Positions 7,671-15,780 of a stretch of 34,428 bases of DNA are shown in pieces. A program made the translations under genes and the position numbers. Location: assembly GCA_945787285.1 (NCBI GenBank), contig CALZIC010000015.1, positions 1-34,428 on the forward strand, given 5' to 3'. The notes under the pieces are model-generated. The model made no database searches, was not told the DNA's origin, and worked only from the letters and a program-made list of their open reading frames with translations. The stretch comes from an uncultured Desulfuromonadales bacterium (GTDB lineage: Bacteria; Desulfobacterota; Desulfuromonadia; Desulfuromonadales; Trichloromonadaceae). Numbering within the stretch: the first letter of the stretch is position 1; each line of letters starts with the position of its first letter.

Positions 7671-8354
7671 ATGGAAAGCATTCTGGCTAAAATTTCTATC
7701 ATGCTGGTCCCGGCCCTGTTTGCGATCACGCTTCACGAAGTCGCACACGGGTACATCGCAGAACGCCTCGGTGATCCAACCGCCCGCCTTCTCGGGCGCC
7801 TGACTCTTAACCCCTTCAAGCACCTCGATCCCATCGGTACGGTGGCGCTCCTCTTTGTCGGCTTTGGCTGGGCCCGACCGGTGCCGGTTAATTTCGGCAA
7901 CCTGCGTAAGCCGAAACAGGACATGGTGTGGGTCGCCCTGGCCGGCCCGGTGACCAATTTGAGCCTGGCTCTTTTGTCGGTGCTGGTGCTCAAGGGCGTC
8001 AGCTACCTGTACGGCGTCCTTCCCGCCGATGGTGGTGGTGCTAATGTTCTGCAGCCGCTTGGCCTTATGGCGGCGTTCAGCCTGTATATAAATGTTATCC
8101 TCACCGTATTCAACCTGCTGCCGATTCCCCCCCTCGATGGCGGCCGGGTGCTGATCGGCCTGCTCCCGGAAAAGCAGGGAGACTTTCTGGCCCGCTTCGA
8201 GGCGTTCGGGTTCGTCATCCTCATTTTTCTTATTTTTGCCACCCCCGCCTGGCGGGTCGTTCTGCAGCCGGCTATCGGGTATGTCGTCCAGTTTCTGGCC
8301 GGCAAAGATATCGACCTGGTGGTTCGCGTCGTTAATTTCCTGTTCAGTCACTGA
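7671..8354 (+). CDS. Site-2 protease family M50 zinc metalloprotease, membrane protein
   Basis: This 227-residue polytopic inner-membrane protein belongs to the short M50 (site-2 protease, group III) family. It has the zinc motif HEVAH at residues 22-26 in the first membrane segment, the downstream family block NPFKHLDPIGTVALLFVGFGWARPVPVN (split here as NPFKHLDPIG then GFGWARPVPV, about 45-70), and the third zinc ligand D156 in PIPPLDGGRV. At least four further hydrophobic stretches are visible. It has no PDZ or CBS domain, unlike RseP. Small M50 proteins of this type are commonly next to scpA/scpB and tRNA or RNA genes in Geobacter-like and Firmicute genomes, but their substrates are mostly unknown. 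The start has no strong SD. scpA begins 13 nt after its stop. Confidence 0.92.
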   Translation: MESILAKISIMLVPALFAITLHEVAHGYIAERLGDPTARLLGRLTLNPFKHLDPIGTVALLFVGFGWARPVPVNFGNLRKPKQDMVWVALAGPVTNLSLALLSVLVLKGVSYLYGVLPADGGGANVLQPLGLMAAFSLYINVILTVFNLLPIPPLDGGRVLIGLLPEKQGDFLARFEAFGFVILIFLIFATPAWRVVLQPAIGYVVQFLAGKDIDLVVRVVNFLFSH

Positions 8355-8367
8355 GTCTCCCGCCGGT

Positions 8368-9135
8368 ATGCCGTACGATATTAAAATTGAGAATTTTGAA
8401 GGGCCTCTCGACCTCCTGCTGCATCTAATCAAACAGCACGAAATGGATATCTACGATATCCCGATTGCAGAGATTACCGGGCAGTACCTGGCCACTCTCG
8501 ATGCCATGAAGAGCCTGAACCTCGATGTGGCCGGCGAATTCCTGGTCATGGCCTCGACTCTTGTCTATATCAAGTCGCGCATGCTTCTTCCTCCCAGCGA
8601 GGAGGAGGTCGAAGAGGTGGAAGAGGAAGACCCGCGAGCCGAACTGGTCAGGCGACTGCTCGAGTACCAGAAATACAAAGAAGGGGCCGTGGCCCTCGAT
8701 GCCCATGAGATTCTCGGCCGCGATGTCTTTGCTCGCAAATTTCCCGCGCCCGATCTCGCCGTTCAGGAAGATGATGAATTCACCTCGGTCGGTATTTACG
8801 ATCTCGTCGAGGCGCTGCGTTCCCTGCTCCGGCATGACCCGCCCGAGGCCTGCCATGAAGTGACGGCAGATCAGCTGTCGGTCACCGATCGCATCAACCA
8901 GATTCTGAGTCTTCTGGCCGGCAAAGAGAGCCTCGCCTTTGCGGAGCTGCTTCCTTCGCCCCCCGGGAAATCGGAGGTTGTGGTCTCTTTTCTGGCCATA
9001 CTCGAACTGGTCAAGATGAAACTGGTCAAACTTTTGCAGCATACCCGGTATGGCACTATCTGGCTCTTTCCTGCCGTACCAACCGATGCTTTGAGTGCTT
9101 TTGACCTTGAAGAGGACGCGCTCGGTTATGCATGA
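8368..9135 (+). CDS. scpA: Segregation and condensation protein A (kleisin)
   Basis: ScpA is the kleisin subunit that bridges the two heads of the SMC dimer and binds ScpB, so it acts in chromosome compaction and segregation. The 255-residue product starts with the diagnostic block ENFEGPLDLLLHLI (about residues 8-21) followed by the IPIAEIT motif. It has an acidic linker (EEEVEEVEEEDPRAE, about 78-92), the RLLEYQKYKEGA block, and a C-terminal winged helix with VVSFLAILELVKMKLV (about 207-222). The frame is open 44 codons further upstream inside the protease gene, but ATG 8368 is right for the family. The stop overlaps the scpB start by 8 nt. Confidence 0.95.
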   Translation: MPYDIKIENFEGPLDLLLHLIKQHEMDIYDIPIAEITGQYLATLDAMKSLNLDVAGEFLVMASTLVYIKSRMLLPPSEEEVEEVEEEDPRAELVRRLLEYQKYKEGAVALDAHEILGRDVFARKFPAPDLAVQEDDEFTSVGIYDLVEALRSLLRHDPPEACHEVTADQLSVTDRINQILSLLAGKESLAFAELLPSPPGKSEVVVSFLAILELVKMKLVKLLQHTRYGTIWLFPAVPTDALSAFDLEEDALGYA

Positions 9136-9718
9136 AATGAAACCGGTCGTGGAGGCCCTGGTTTTCGTCTCGGATTCTCCGTTGCCGGCCGAGCGTATTG
9201 CCGAAGCGCTCGATCTGGAGCGCGCGGTGGTTGTTGAAATTCTGGATGATCTGAGGAGCGACTATCAGCGGGATAAGCGCGGATTCTATCTCGAGGAGGT
9301 CGCGGGCGGGTTTCAGTTCCGCACCCCCCCCGAGTACGGGGACTGGGTCAGACGACTGAGTAAAAACAAGCCTTTTCGCTTTTCCCGGGCTGCGCTCGAA
9401 GCACTTGCTATAATTGCCTATCGCCAGCCGATCACCCGGGCCGAAGTCGAATATCTGCGCGGCGTCGATTCCGGAGGTGTGGTCAAAACCCTTCTAGATA
9501 AGCACCTGGTGCGCATTCTTGGTAAAAAGGACGTTCCGGGCAAGCCGATCATCTACGGAACCACCCGAGAATTTTTGGAGTTGTTCGGCCTGCAGGACCT
9601 TTCCGGACTGCCGACTCTAAAAGAGTTCAGCGAGCTGAGTCTTGAGGGGGCCGATTTGCCCGGTATGGAGATTTCCGGAGAGCTTCCCCTTGAAGCCTCC
9701 GAAAAAAAAACGGACTGA
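9128..9718 (+). CDS. scpB: Segregation and condensation protein B
   Basis: ScpB is a winged-helix dimer that binds the ScpA linker in the SMC-ScpAB complex. The 196-residue product has the N-terminal VEALVFVSDSPLPAERIAEAL block (seen as VEALVFVSDSPLP then AERIAEAL, about residues 6-26), the family core FSRAALEALAIIAYRQPITRAEVE spread over about 85-110, and a C-terminal GLPTLKEFSEL. Start ATG 9128 overlaps scpA by 8 nt, which suggests coupled translation; ATG 9137 is an equally placed second candidate. The far C-terminus is acidic and variable, as in many family members. rluB starts 39 nt downstream, giving the common scpA-scpB-rluB order. Confidence 0.95.
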   Translation: MHEMKPVVEALVFVSDSPLPAERIAEALDLERAVVVEILDDLRSDYQRDKRGFYLEEVAGGFQFRTPPEYGDWVRRLSKNKPFRFSRAALEALAIIAYRQPITRAEVEYLRGVDSGGVVKTLLDKHLVRILGKKDVPGKPIIYGTTREFLELFGLQDLSGLPTLKEFSELSLEGADLPGMEISGELPLEASEKKTD

Positions 9719-9757
9719 AAAGCCCCTGTTCGAGTGGGTTCGAGTCGATGGAGTATA

Positions 9758-10468
9758 ATGAAGCAGCGTTTGCAGAAAATCATGGCCAGTTCCGGCCTGG
9801 CATCCCGGCGGGAAGCCGAAAGATGGATCGAGGCCGGGAGGGTGACGGTCAACGGTCGGGTGGCTTCGCTGGGGGAATCCGCCGACCCGGGATGCGATCG
9901 CATCGCCGTCGACGGCCGCCCGTTAAAGAGCGAAGAGGATAAGGTCTGTGTTTTGTTGCATAAGCCGGTCGGCTATGTGACCACCATGCGCGACCCGCAG
10001 GGGCGCCCTGTTGTGGCCGATCTGGTCAAAGATCTCCCGCTGCGCCTTTTCCCCGTGGGTAGGCTCGACTTGAACACCAGCGGCCTGCTGTTGCTGACCA
10101 ACGACGGGGACCTGGCCAATCACCTCGCCCACCCGCGGCACAATGTCGACAAGGTTTACCTGGCGCGTATTCGTGGCGTCCTAAGTTCTGCGCAGGCCGG
10201 TCTTCTGGCGAACGGGATCCGTCTCGAGGACGGCATAACGGCTCCGGCCAAAGTCGAACGGGTCCGACAGGTGGGGAGTCACTCCTGGGTCAAAATCACC
10301 ATTCATGAAGGGCGCAACCGGCAGGTGCGAAGGATGTTCGAGGCGGTCGGGCACCCGGTCAGCCGTTTGCAGCGACTGCAGGTGGGCTTTCTCGAGCTCG
10401 GTGCCCTGGCCCCCGGGCGCTATCGCAAGCTGAGCGGGCAGGAAATCATGCGCCTCAAAGGGCTGTGA
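9758..10468 (+). CDS. rluB: 23S rRNA pseudouridine synthase, RluB/RsuA family
   Basis: Enzymes of this family convert a uridine in rRNA to pseudouridine; RluB acts at U2605 of 23S rRNA. The 236-residue product has an N-terminal S4 RNA-binding domain (RLQKIMASSGLASRREAE, about residues 4-21), then the catalytic domain with the RsuA-family motif GRLDLNTSGLLLLTNDG, where D104 is the catalytic aspartate, and the C-terminal GRNRQVRRMF block (about 185-194). I chose ATG 9758 over the upstream GTG at 9734 because GGAG precedes it and S4 domains start here. RluB, RluE, RluF and RsuA are hard to separate by sequence, but the scpB neighbour is typical of the RluB group. The 59-nt tail has a weak CCCC/GGGG hairpin at about 10505-10520. 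Confidence 0.92.
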   Translation: MKQRLQKIMASSGLASRREAERWIEAGRVTVNGRVASLGESADPGCDRIAVDGRPLKSEEDKVCVLLHKPVGYVTTMRDPQGRPVVADLVKDLPLRLFPVGRLDLNTSGLLLLTNDGDLANHLAHPRHNVDKVYLARIRGVLSSAQAGLLANGIRLEDGITAPAKVERVRQVGSHSWVKITIHEGRNRQVRRMFEAVGHPVSRLQRLQVGFLELGALAPGRYRKLSGQEIMRLKGL

Positions 10469-10552
10469 CGGCGGCAGACGAGTCTATCTTGTAAACGGTA
10501 AAAACCCCTGGTGGTTCGGGGCGTTCTTTGGGGGGCAAATATCCTGTTTCCC

Positions 10553-10580
10553 TTGACAGTTTTGCCGCTGATAGTTTAAG
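10553..10580 (+). promoter_or_regulatory. Possible sigma-70 promoter for the large TPR gene
   Basis: A perfect TTGACA at 10553-10558 is followed after 16 nt by TTTAAG at 10575-10580. If used, transcription would begin near 10587. That rules out the upstream TTG at 10528 as the start of the TPR gene and fits a start at 10615 or 10624. Confidence 0.4.
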
Positions 10581-10614
10581 TTCGACAGATGCTCAATCAA
10601 ATTCTGACTTGCGG

Positions 10615-12915
10615 GTGAAGATATTGCAGAAGAAAGATAAATTAATAGCGTCAGCCCAGAAAAGTCTTCAAAAAGGGCAGATCGCCAAGGCCATCAAAGA
10701 CTATGAGAAGGTACTCGGCCTGGCCCCCGACGATGTCCGAAACAGGCAGAAACTGGCGGAGCTCTACAATCGCTCCGGCAACGCCCGTCAGGGGATAGAG
10801 GAGTTCGAGAAAGTCGGCAAGTATTATACCGACAACGGCTTTTATCTTAAGGCGATCGCCGTTTTCAAGCAGATACAGAAGATCGATCCGACCAAGGTCG
10901 AGGTGTATCATCGCCTGGCTGAGCTCAACTGCAAGCAGGGGTTGATCGGCAACGCCCTGGCTGAATACCGGAGCCTGGTCGTCTACTATGAAAAAAAGCA
11001 TGACACCGAGGAGATTGTCGGCGTCCTGCAAAAAATGAAGGAAATCGACCCCGAAAATCTTAACATCCGGGTCAAACTCGCCGAGGTCTACGGCCTGATG
11101 GAGATGAAGGATGAGGCTCTCGAAGATTTTCAGGAGGTCCTCGCTGTTCTGCAGGAGAAAGGGCAGGGCGCAAAGATCCTGAAGCTTCACGAGATCTTCT
11201 ACAACCTTTTCCCGGATGAGCCTGCCATTATAGCCGGTTTAGGCGAAGCCCTGATCACGCAGGGGGAAACCGACAAGGGGATTGCCCTGCTGCAGGAACT
11301 CCTGCAGGCCGACCCCTCTCATGGTGGGGCCCTGCGCTCCCTGGCTCTCGGCTATCACCAGAGGGGCGACTACGAGGAAGAGTTCCAGATCCTCGAGAGC
11401 CTGCTGGAGGAGACCCCCGGAGATCTCTCGTTGCGTCAGAAGCAGATCCTGTCCTGTCTCGACGGCAAAAGCCATCAGAAAGCCCTGGATCTGCTCGAAG
11501 AGCATAAATCATCCTTTCTCGAGGCGGACCAGCTCGGCGCCCTTAAGCTTTATTACGAGCAACTCCGTGAACAATTGCCGGATGAAGAGCGGGTTGTTGC
11601 CTCCCTGCACACTATTTACGAGGCCACAGGCGAGGGGGGCAAATTGTTTGACGTCCTCTCTTCAGGCGAGAGTGAGGAAGAGCCTGCTCCCGCTGAGGCC
11701 ACGTCCCTCGTGGAGGACGGTGCCTCCCCCCCCGAATCCGGGGACGAGGCCGATATCGACATGCCGGAAGATGTGGCCGCCGATCTGGCCTCGGTGGTCG
11801 AGTCCCAGGGCGATTCGGAATCTTTGGAAGAACCTGAAGAGGAGATGTCCCTCTCCTTTCTCGAGGAGACCGCCGAAACGGATGAGCAGAATGCCGCGCC
11901 CGAGGACGAGAACGTGGAGCTTGATCTCGACCTCGACCTCGACTTCGACCTGGATGAGGATCTTGAAGAACTCAGCCTGACCGAGGTGGAGATCGAGGGT
12001 GTTGCAGAAGTCCAAGAGGCTGATCTTTCCGCCGATGAGGACCTTGAGAAAATCACGGCCTCGGCCGGCAGTGCACCTGGCGATGGGGAGGGTGGCGATC
12101 TCGACCTGGCCCTCGATGTCGAGGAGGAAGCATCTCAGCCCGTAGCCTGCAGTCCCGCGGAAATCGAAAGCAGTCTCGAGGAGGCAACCTTCTACGTTCA
12201 GCAGGGGCTGTTCGACGAAGCTGAAGCCATTTGCGGCAAATTGCTCGAGAGCGCACCTGAGGCCTCCGCGGTCAGCGAGATGCTTGAGCAGATCCGCGGT
12301 TTGCGCAGCGAGTCCGCCGGCAAAGACTCCGGCGAAGGGTTCTTCGATCTCGCCTCTGAAGTCCTTGATGAAATCGACATTCCCCAGTCTGAATCCACCT
12401 CGTCCCGAAACGACCGGTTTGGCCTGGAAGGGGAATTCTCCAAGTTCAAAAAGGGCGTTGAGGCCCAGATTGACAGCGACGATGCCGAGGCGCATTACAA
12501 TCTTGGAATCGCCTACAAGGAAATGGGCCTTATTGGAGACGCCATTGCGGAATTCGACCATGCTATGCGGGACCCAGCTCGAACCGTAGACTGCCTCACC
12601 CTCAAAGGGATGTGTTTTGTCGAAAAGGGGGAGTTCGAATCGGCGGAGGAAACCCTCAAATACGGTTTTGAAAGCGAAGGGCTCAGCGAGGTTCAGCGGA
12701 TCAGCCTGTCCTTCGAGCTGGGCCTGCTGTACGAAGCCTGGGGGCGGCCTCTTGACGCCTTGGAGGAGTACCGGAATGTTGCGGATTCCGACATGTTTTT
12801 CAGAAATGTCGGAGAAAGAATTGAGGCGCTTAAAGCGCAGCTTGGTCTGGATGATCCGGAGGATGACAACGATAGTTCCGCAGGCGACAAGAAGAATCGT
12901 GTTTCCTATGTCTGA
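10615..12915 (+). CDS. Large acidic tetratricopeptide repeat protein
   Basis: The function is unknown. The N-terminal 350 residues are a row of TPR units, beginning with ASAQKSLQKGQIAKAIKDYE, in which each unit repeats the pattern A/L-x-x-Y-x-x-x-G. The middle third (about residues 355-510) is very acidic and low in complexity, with repeated Leu-Asp/Glu pairs. The C-terminal part returns to TPRs (AEAHYNLGIAYKEMGLIGDAI and on). No signal peptide is visible, so it is probably cytoplasmic. The start is uncertain: the frame is open to a TTG at 10528, but relatives begin near the KKDKLIASAQK block and a TTGACA promoter lies in between, so GTG 10615 or TTG 10624 (with GGTGA just before it) is more likely. 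An ExeA-like ATPase follows 28 nt downstream, which suggests a shared envelope-assembly role, by inference only. Confidence 0.8.
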   Translation: MKILQKKDKLIASAQKSLQKGQIAKAIKDYEKVLGLAPDDVRNRQKLAELYNRSGNARQGIEEFEKVGKYYTDNGFYLKAIAVFKQIQKIDPTKVEVYHRLAELNCKQGLIGNALAEYRSLVVYYEKKHDTEEIVGVLQKMKEIDPENLNIRVKLAEVYGLMEMKDEALEDFQEVLAVLQEKGQGAKILKLHEIFYNLFPDEPAIIAGLGEALITQGETDKGIALLQELLQADPSHGGALRSLALGYHQRGDYEEEFQILESLLEETPGDLSLRQKQILSCLDGKSHQKALDLLEEHKSSFLEADQLGALKLYYEQLREQLPDEERVVASLHTIYEATGEGGKLFDVLSSGESEEEPAPAEATSLVEDGASPPESGDEADIDMPEDVAADLASVVESQGDSESLEEPEEEMSLSFLEETAETDEQNAAPEDENVELDLDLDLDFDLDEDLEELSLTEVEIEGVAEVQEADLSADEDLEKITASAGSAPGDGEGGDLDLALDVEEEASQPVACSPAEIESSLEEATFYVQQGLFDEAEAICGKLLESAPEASAVSEMLEQIRGLRSESAGKDSGEGFFDLASEVLDEIDIPQSESTSSRNDRFGLEGEFSKFKKGVEAQIDSDDAEAHYNLGIAYKEMGLIGDAIAEFDHAMRDPARTVDCLTLKGMCFVEKGEFESAEETLKYGFESEGLSEVQRISLSFELGLLYEAWGRPLDALEEYRNVADSDMFFRNVGERIEALKAQLGLDDPEDDNDSSAGDKKNRVSYV
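11923..11961 (+). repeat. In-frame hexanucleotide tandem repeat coding for alternating Leu and Asp
   Basis: Within the acidic linker of the TPR protein, GACCTC-like hexamers repeat about six times and code for an Asp-Leu alternation with one Phe substitution. The unit is a multiple of three, so replication slippage would change linker length without breaking the frame. Confidence 0.7.
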
Positions 12916-12943
12916 AACCCTTAACTGAGGTCGGACTTACATT

Positions 12944-13846
12944 ATGGCGTATTCAGAGCATTTCGGACTGCAGCGGGAACCCTTTTCCAATGCCCCCGAT
13001 GCCCGTTTTTACTATGACAGCGAACAGCACAGTCAGGCCCTGCTTCGGCTCATGTACGCGGTCGATTCCAACAAGGGGCTGGCCGTTACCATCGGCGGTG
13101 TCGGCACCGGTAAGACCACTCTGGCCCGGCGGATGCTCGACAACCTTCCCGAAGAGCGCTACGAGTCGTCTCTGCTGGTGATGGTGCACTCGGGGATCAC
13201 CCCCGAGTGGATCCTGACCCGCATCGCCATGCAGCTCGGCGTCGACGACCCGGCTCCCCACCGCCTGCAACTGCTCAAGCAGTTGTACGAGCGTCTGCTT
13301 GAAATCGATGCCGAAGGCAAGAAAGCCGTCGTTCTGATCGATGAAGCACAGATGCTGCAGACCCGTGAGCTCATGGAGGAATTCCGCGGCCTGCTGAATC
13401 TCGAGATCCCCGGAAAAAAACTGCTCAATATCGTCTTTTTCGGCCTGCCCGAAGTCGAGGAATGTCTGAGCCTTGACGAGCCCCTGGCCCAGCGGGTCGC
13501 GGTCAAGTTTCATCTTCAATCCCTCGCCCTTGAGATTACCGAATCGTATATCAAGCACCGGCTGCGGGTTGCTGGCGCCCGGAAGATGATGTTTGCCGCG
13601 GACGCCGTGCCGGTGATCCACCGTTATTCCGGTGGTGTGCCTCGTCTGATCAACACCTTGTGCGACAATTGTCTGTTTGAGGCCTACCTGCGCAAGCTCG
13701 ATACCGTCGATTTGAAAATTGTGCACAGCGCCGCCGGTGATCTTGGACTGCTGGGCAATGCCTCATCGGTTCCCGGCGGGCTTGAAAGTCACGGCGACCT
13801 GGATGACATCGACAGTATGCTTGACCGCCTCGAAGACGCCTTTTAG
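12944..13846 (+). CDS. ExeA/GspA-like AAA ATPase
   Basis: The 300-residue product is a P-loop ATPase of the ExeA/GspA (AAA_22) group. It has the family N-terminus FGLQREPFSNAPDARFYY (about residues 6-23), Walker A GVGTGKT at 53-58 preceded by G52, Walker B VVLIDEAQ with D133-E134, the sensor-like FFGLPEVEE and the C-terminal YSGGVPRLINTLCDNCL block (about 229-245). ExeA works with ExeB to place the type II secretion secretin, and related ATPases occur in type IV pilus and MSHA loci. No transmembrane or peptidoglycan-binding region is present, so this is the short cytoplasmic form. It forms an operon with the TPR gene upstream and is closed by a strong terminator. The partner secretion or pilus genes are not in the window. 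Confidence 0.9.
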   Translation: MAYSEHFGLQREPFSNAPDARFYYDSEQHSQALLRLMYAVDSNKGLAVTIGGVGTGKTTLARRMLDNLPEERYESSLLVMVHSGITPEWILTRIAMQLGVDDPAPHRLQLLKQLYERLLEIDAEGKKAVVLIDEAQMLQTRELMEEFRGLLNLEIPGKKLLNIVFFGLPEVEECLSLDEPLAQRVAVKFHLQSLALEITESYIKHRLRVAGARKMMFAADAVPVIHRYSGGVPRLINTLCDNCLFEAYLRKLDTVDLKIVHSAAGDLGLLGNASSVPGGLESHGDLDDIDSMLDRLEDAF

Positions 13847-13875
13847 CAGAGCGGACGTTCCATCCGTTGACCTGA

Positions 13876-13909
13876 CGACGGCCGGAGATCCCGGCCGTCG
13901 TTTTATTTT
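13876..13909 (+). terminator. Rho-independent terminator after the ExeA-like ATPase gene
   Basis: A perfect 10-bp GC-rich stem (13876-13885 with 13891-13900) with a 5-nt loop is followed directly by TTTTATTTT. It separates the TPR/ATPase operon from mutL. Confidence 0.92.
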
Positions 13910-13932
13910 CACTGTTTGGAGACCAGTCGTAA

Positions 13933-15780
13933 ATGGCGCAGATGATAAAGATCCTTCCCGAGGTCCTGTGTAACCAGATTGCTGCCGGGGAAGTCGTTGA
14001 ACGTCCTTCATCGGTAGTCAAGGAACTCCTTGAGAATTCCCTCGATGCCGGAGCGACGGATATCTGCATCGAAATTGAAAAGGGCGGCAAAAAGCTTATC
14101 CGTATATCCGATGACGGTTGTGGCATGAACCGTGATGATGCCTTTTTATGTCTTGAAAGGCACGCCACCAGCAAAATCACCACCGAGGCAGACCTCTTCT
14201 CCCTCAACACTCTGGGGTTTCGCGGCGAGGCTCTGCCCTCGATCGCATCGGTGTCCCGTTTTCTGTTGCGGACCCGCAACGAAGCCTCTGAAGAGGGTTG
14301 GGAAATTTACGCCGAGGGGGGCACAATCAAAAGGGCCGATGCTGCCGGATGCCCCTGTGGTACGACCATTGAAATCCGCGACCTTTTTTTCAACACCCCG
14401 GCGCGCAAAAAGTTTCTCCGCAAGGATGAAACCGAACTCGGGCATATCGGTGACGTGGTGACCAAGATGGCCCTGGCTAATCCGGCAGTGAAATTCAGGC
14501 TGCTGCACAACGGCCGCTCGCTGATCGAGGTGTACCGCCAGAGCCGGCTCGAAGAGCGACTTTCCTCCCTGCTCGGCCGCCCGGTCCTGAAAGACCTGCT
14601 GCCGCTGGAATCTGACGGCGGCGGCGATCTCGCCCTGCACGGCTTCATTTCACAGCCTTCGGTTCATCGCTCGACCACCGGCTCGATATATACCTTTATC
14701 AACGGCCGGTACATCCGGGACCGGGTCGTTCAGCACGCCCTGATGGACGGATACCGCAACCTGCTGGTGAAGGGGCGCTACCCGATCGTCGTCCTGTTTC
14801 TGTCGATCGACCCGGCGCTGGTCGACGTCAACGTGCACCCCACCAAGCACGAGGTGCGCTTTCGCGACCAACGCCTTGTGCATGATTTTATCACCTCATC
14901 TATCCGCGAGGTTCTTCGCCCATCATCGTGGCTTGGCGAGGGGGGCGAGCCGCACACCGCGCCGCCCGTCGCCCCGGTCGAACCGCCTCAGTCGCGCCCC
15001 CTTGAGCAGGTGTCCGCCCCTTTTGCCAAGCCCGGCGCAGGAGATGCGGGGAGCGCTTCGTATCCGGAGCGGATTCAAGATGCCATGCAGGGCTACGCAG
15101 GCCGATCCTTTGCCGCTGCGGTGGAAGCTTCCGGGCAGGGCACCCGATACGACGCTCCGTCCGCCGCGACCCAGGCGATCGAGGAGGGCCCCGCTGGATT
15201 CTTTTCATCTCTTCATGTCATCGGCCAGTATCGCCAGAGTTATATCCTCTGTCAGGATGGCGACGACCTGGTGCTGATCGATCAGCACGCCGCCCATGAA
15301 CGGATCGGCTTCGAGCGGCTTCGTTCCCAGTTTCAGCGCGGGCAGATTGAAACCCAGGCGCTTCTTTTTCCTGCTGTTCTCGAACTCGACTTCAACGAAG
15401 CGGCCGTCCTTGAGGAGCATCTTGACGACTTGCGCCGGCTCGGTTTCGACATCGAACCCTTCGGGGGCAAGTCGTTCGCGCTTAAGGCGATCCCCCAACT
15501 CCTCGGCGATTCCCAGGCGGAGAGGCTGGTTTGCGATGTAGCCGGCGAACTGGCCACTATCGGAAAAAGCGCCCTGGCCGAAGAGGCGCTCGACGATGTC
15601 TTGATTCTCATGGCCTGCCATAACGTGGTGCGCGCCAATCAGGGCCTGGGGCACCTGGAGATGAAGGGGCTGCTCAAGGAGCTTGACCAGGTCGATTTCA
15701 GTGCTCATTGCCCCCATGGACGGCCGGTGATGATCCGCCACAGTCTCGGTGAAATCGAGAAGATGTTCAAGAGGGCCTGA
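13933..15780 (+). CDS. mutL: DNA mismatch repair protein MutL
   Basis: MutL couples mismatch recognition by MutS to strand removal. The 615-residue product has all GHKL ATPase motifs: ELLENSLDAG (31-40), DDGCGM (60-65), HATSKI (77-82) and LGFRGEA (94-100). A disordered Pro-rich linker covers about residues 335-425. The C-terminal domain carries the metal-dependent endonuclease motif DQHA(x2)E(x4)E starting at D450, and the zinc-site block CPHGRP starting at C593. It is therefore the endonuclease-type MutL of bacteria without MutH, which nicks the daughter strand itself. Start ATG 13933 has GGAG 11 nt upstream. The stop and the miaA start share one base (TGATG), the conserved mutL-miaA pairing. 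mutS is not in the window. Confidence 0.97.
   Translation: MAQMIKILPEVLCNQIAAGEVVERPSSVVKELLENSLDAGATDICIEIEKGGKKLIRISDDGCGMNRDDAFLCLERHATSKITTEADLFSLNTLGFRGEALPSIASVSRFLLRTRNEASEEGWEIYAEGGTIKRADAAGCPCGTTIEIRDLFFNTPARKKFLRKDETELGHIGDVVTKMALANPAVKFRLLHNGRSLIEVYRQSRLEERLSSLLGRPVLKDLLPLESDGGGDLALHGFISQPSVHRSTTGSIYTFINGRYIRDRVVQHALMDGYRNLLVKGRYPIVVLFLSIDPALVDVNVHPTKHEVRFRDQRLVHDFITSSIREVLRPSSWLGEGGEPHTAPPVAPVEPPQSRPLEQVSAPFAKPGAGDAGSASYPERIQDAMQGYAGRSFAAAVEASGQGTRYDAPSAATQAIEEGPAGFFSSLHVIGQYRQSYILCQDGDDLVLIDQHAAHERIGFERLRSQFQRGQIETQALLFPAVLELDFNEAAVLEEHLDDLRRLGFDIEPFGGKSFALKAIPQLLGDSQAERLVCDVAGELATIGKSALAEEALDDVLILMACHNVVRANQGLGHLEMKGLLKELDQVDFSAHCPHGRPVMIRHSLGEIEKMFKRA

Noticed and set aside
6984-8432. 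Minus-strand open frame (482 codons) spanning the ends of three plus-strand genes
   Set aside because: It crosses several real genes and shows no family motif; shadow frame.
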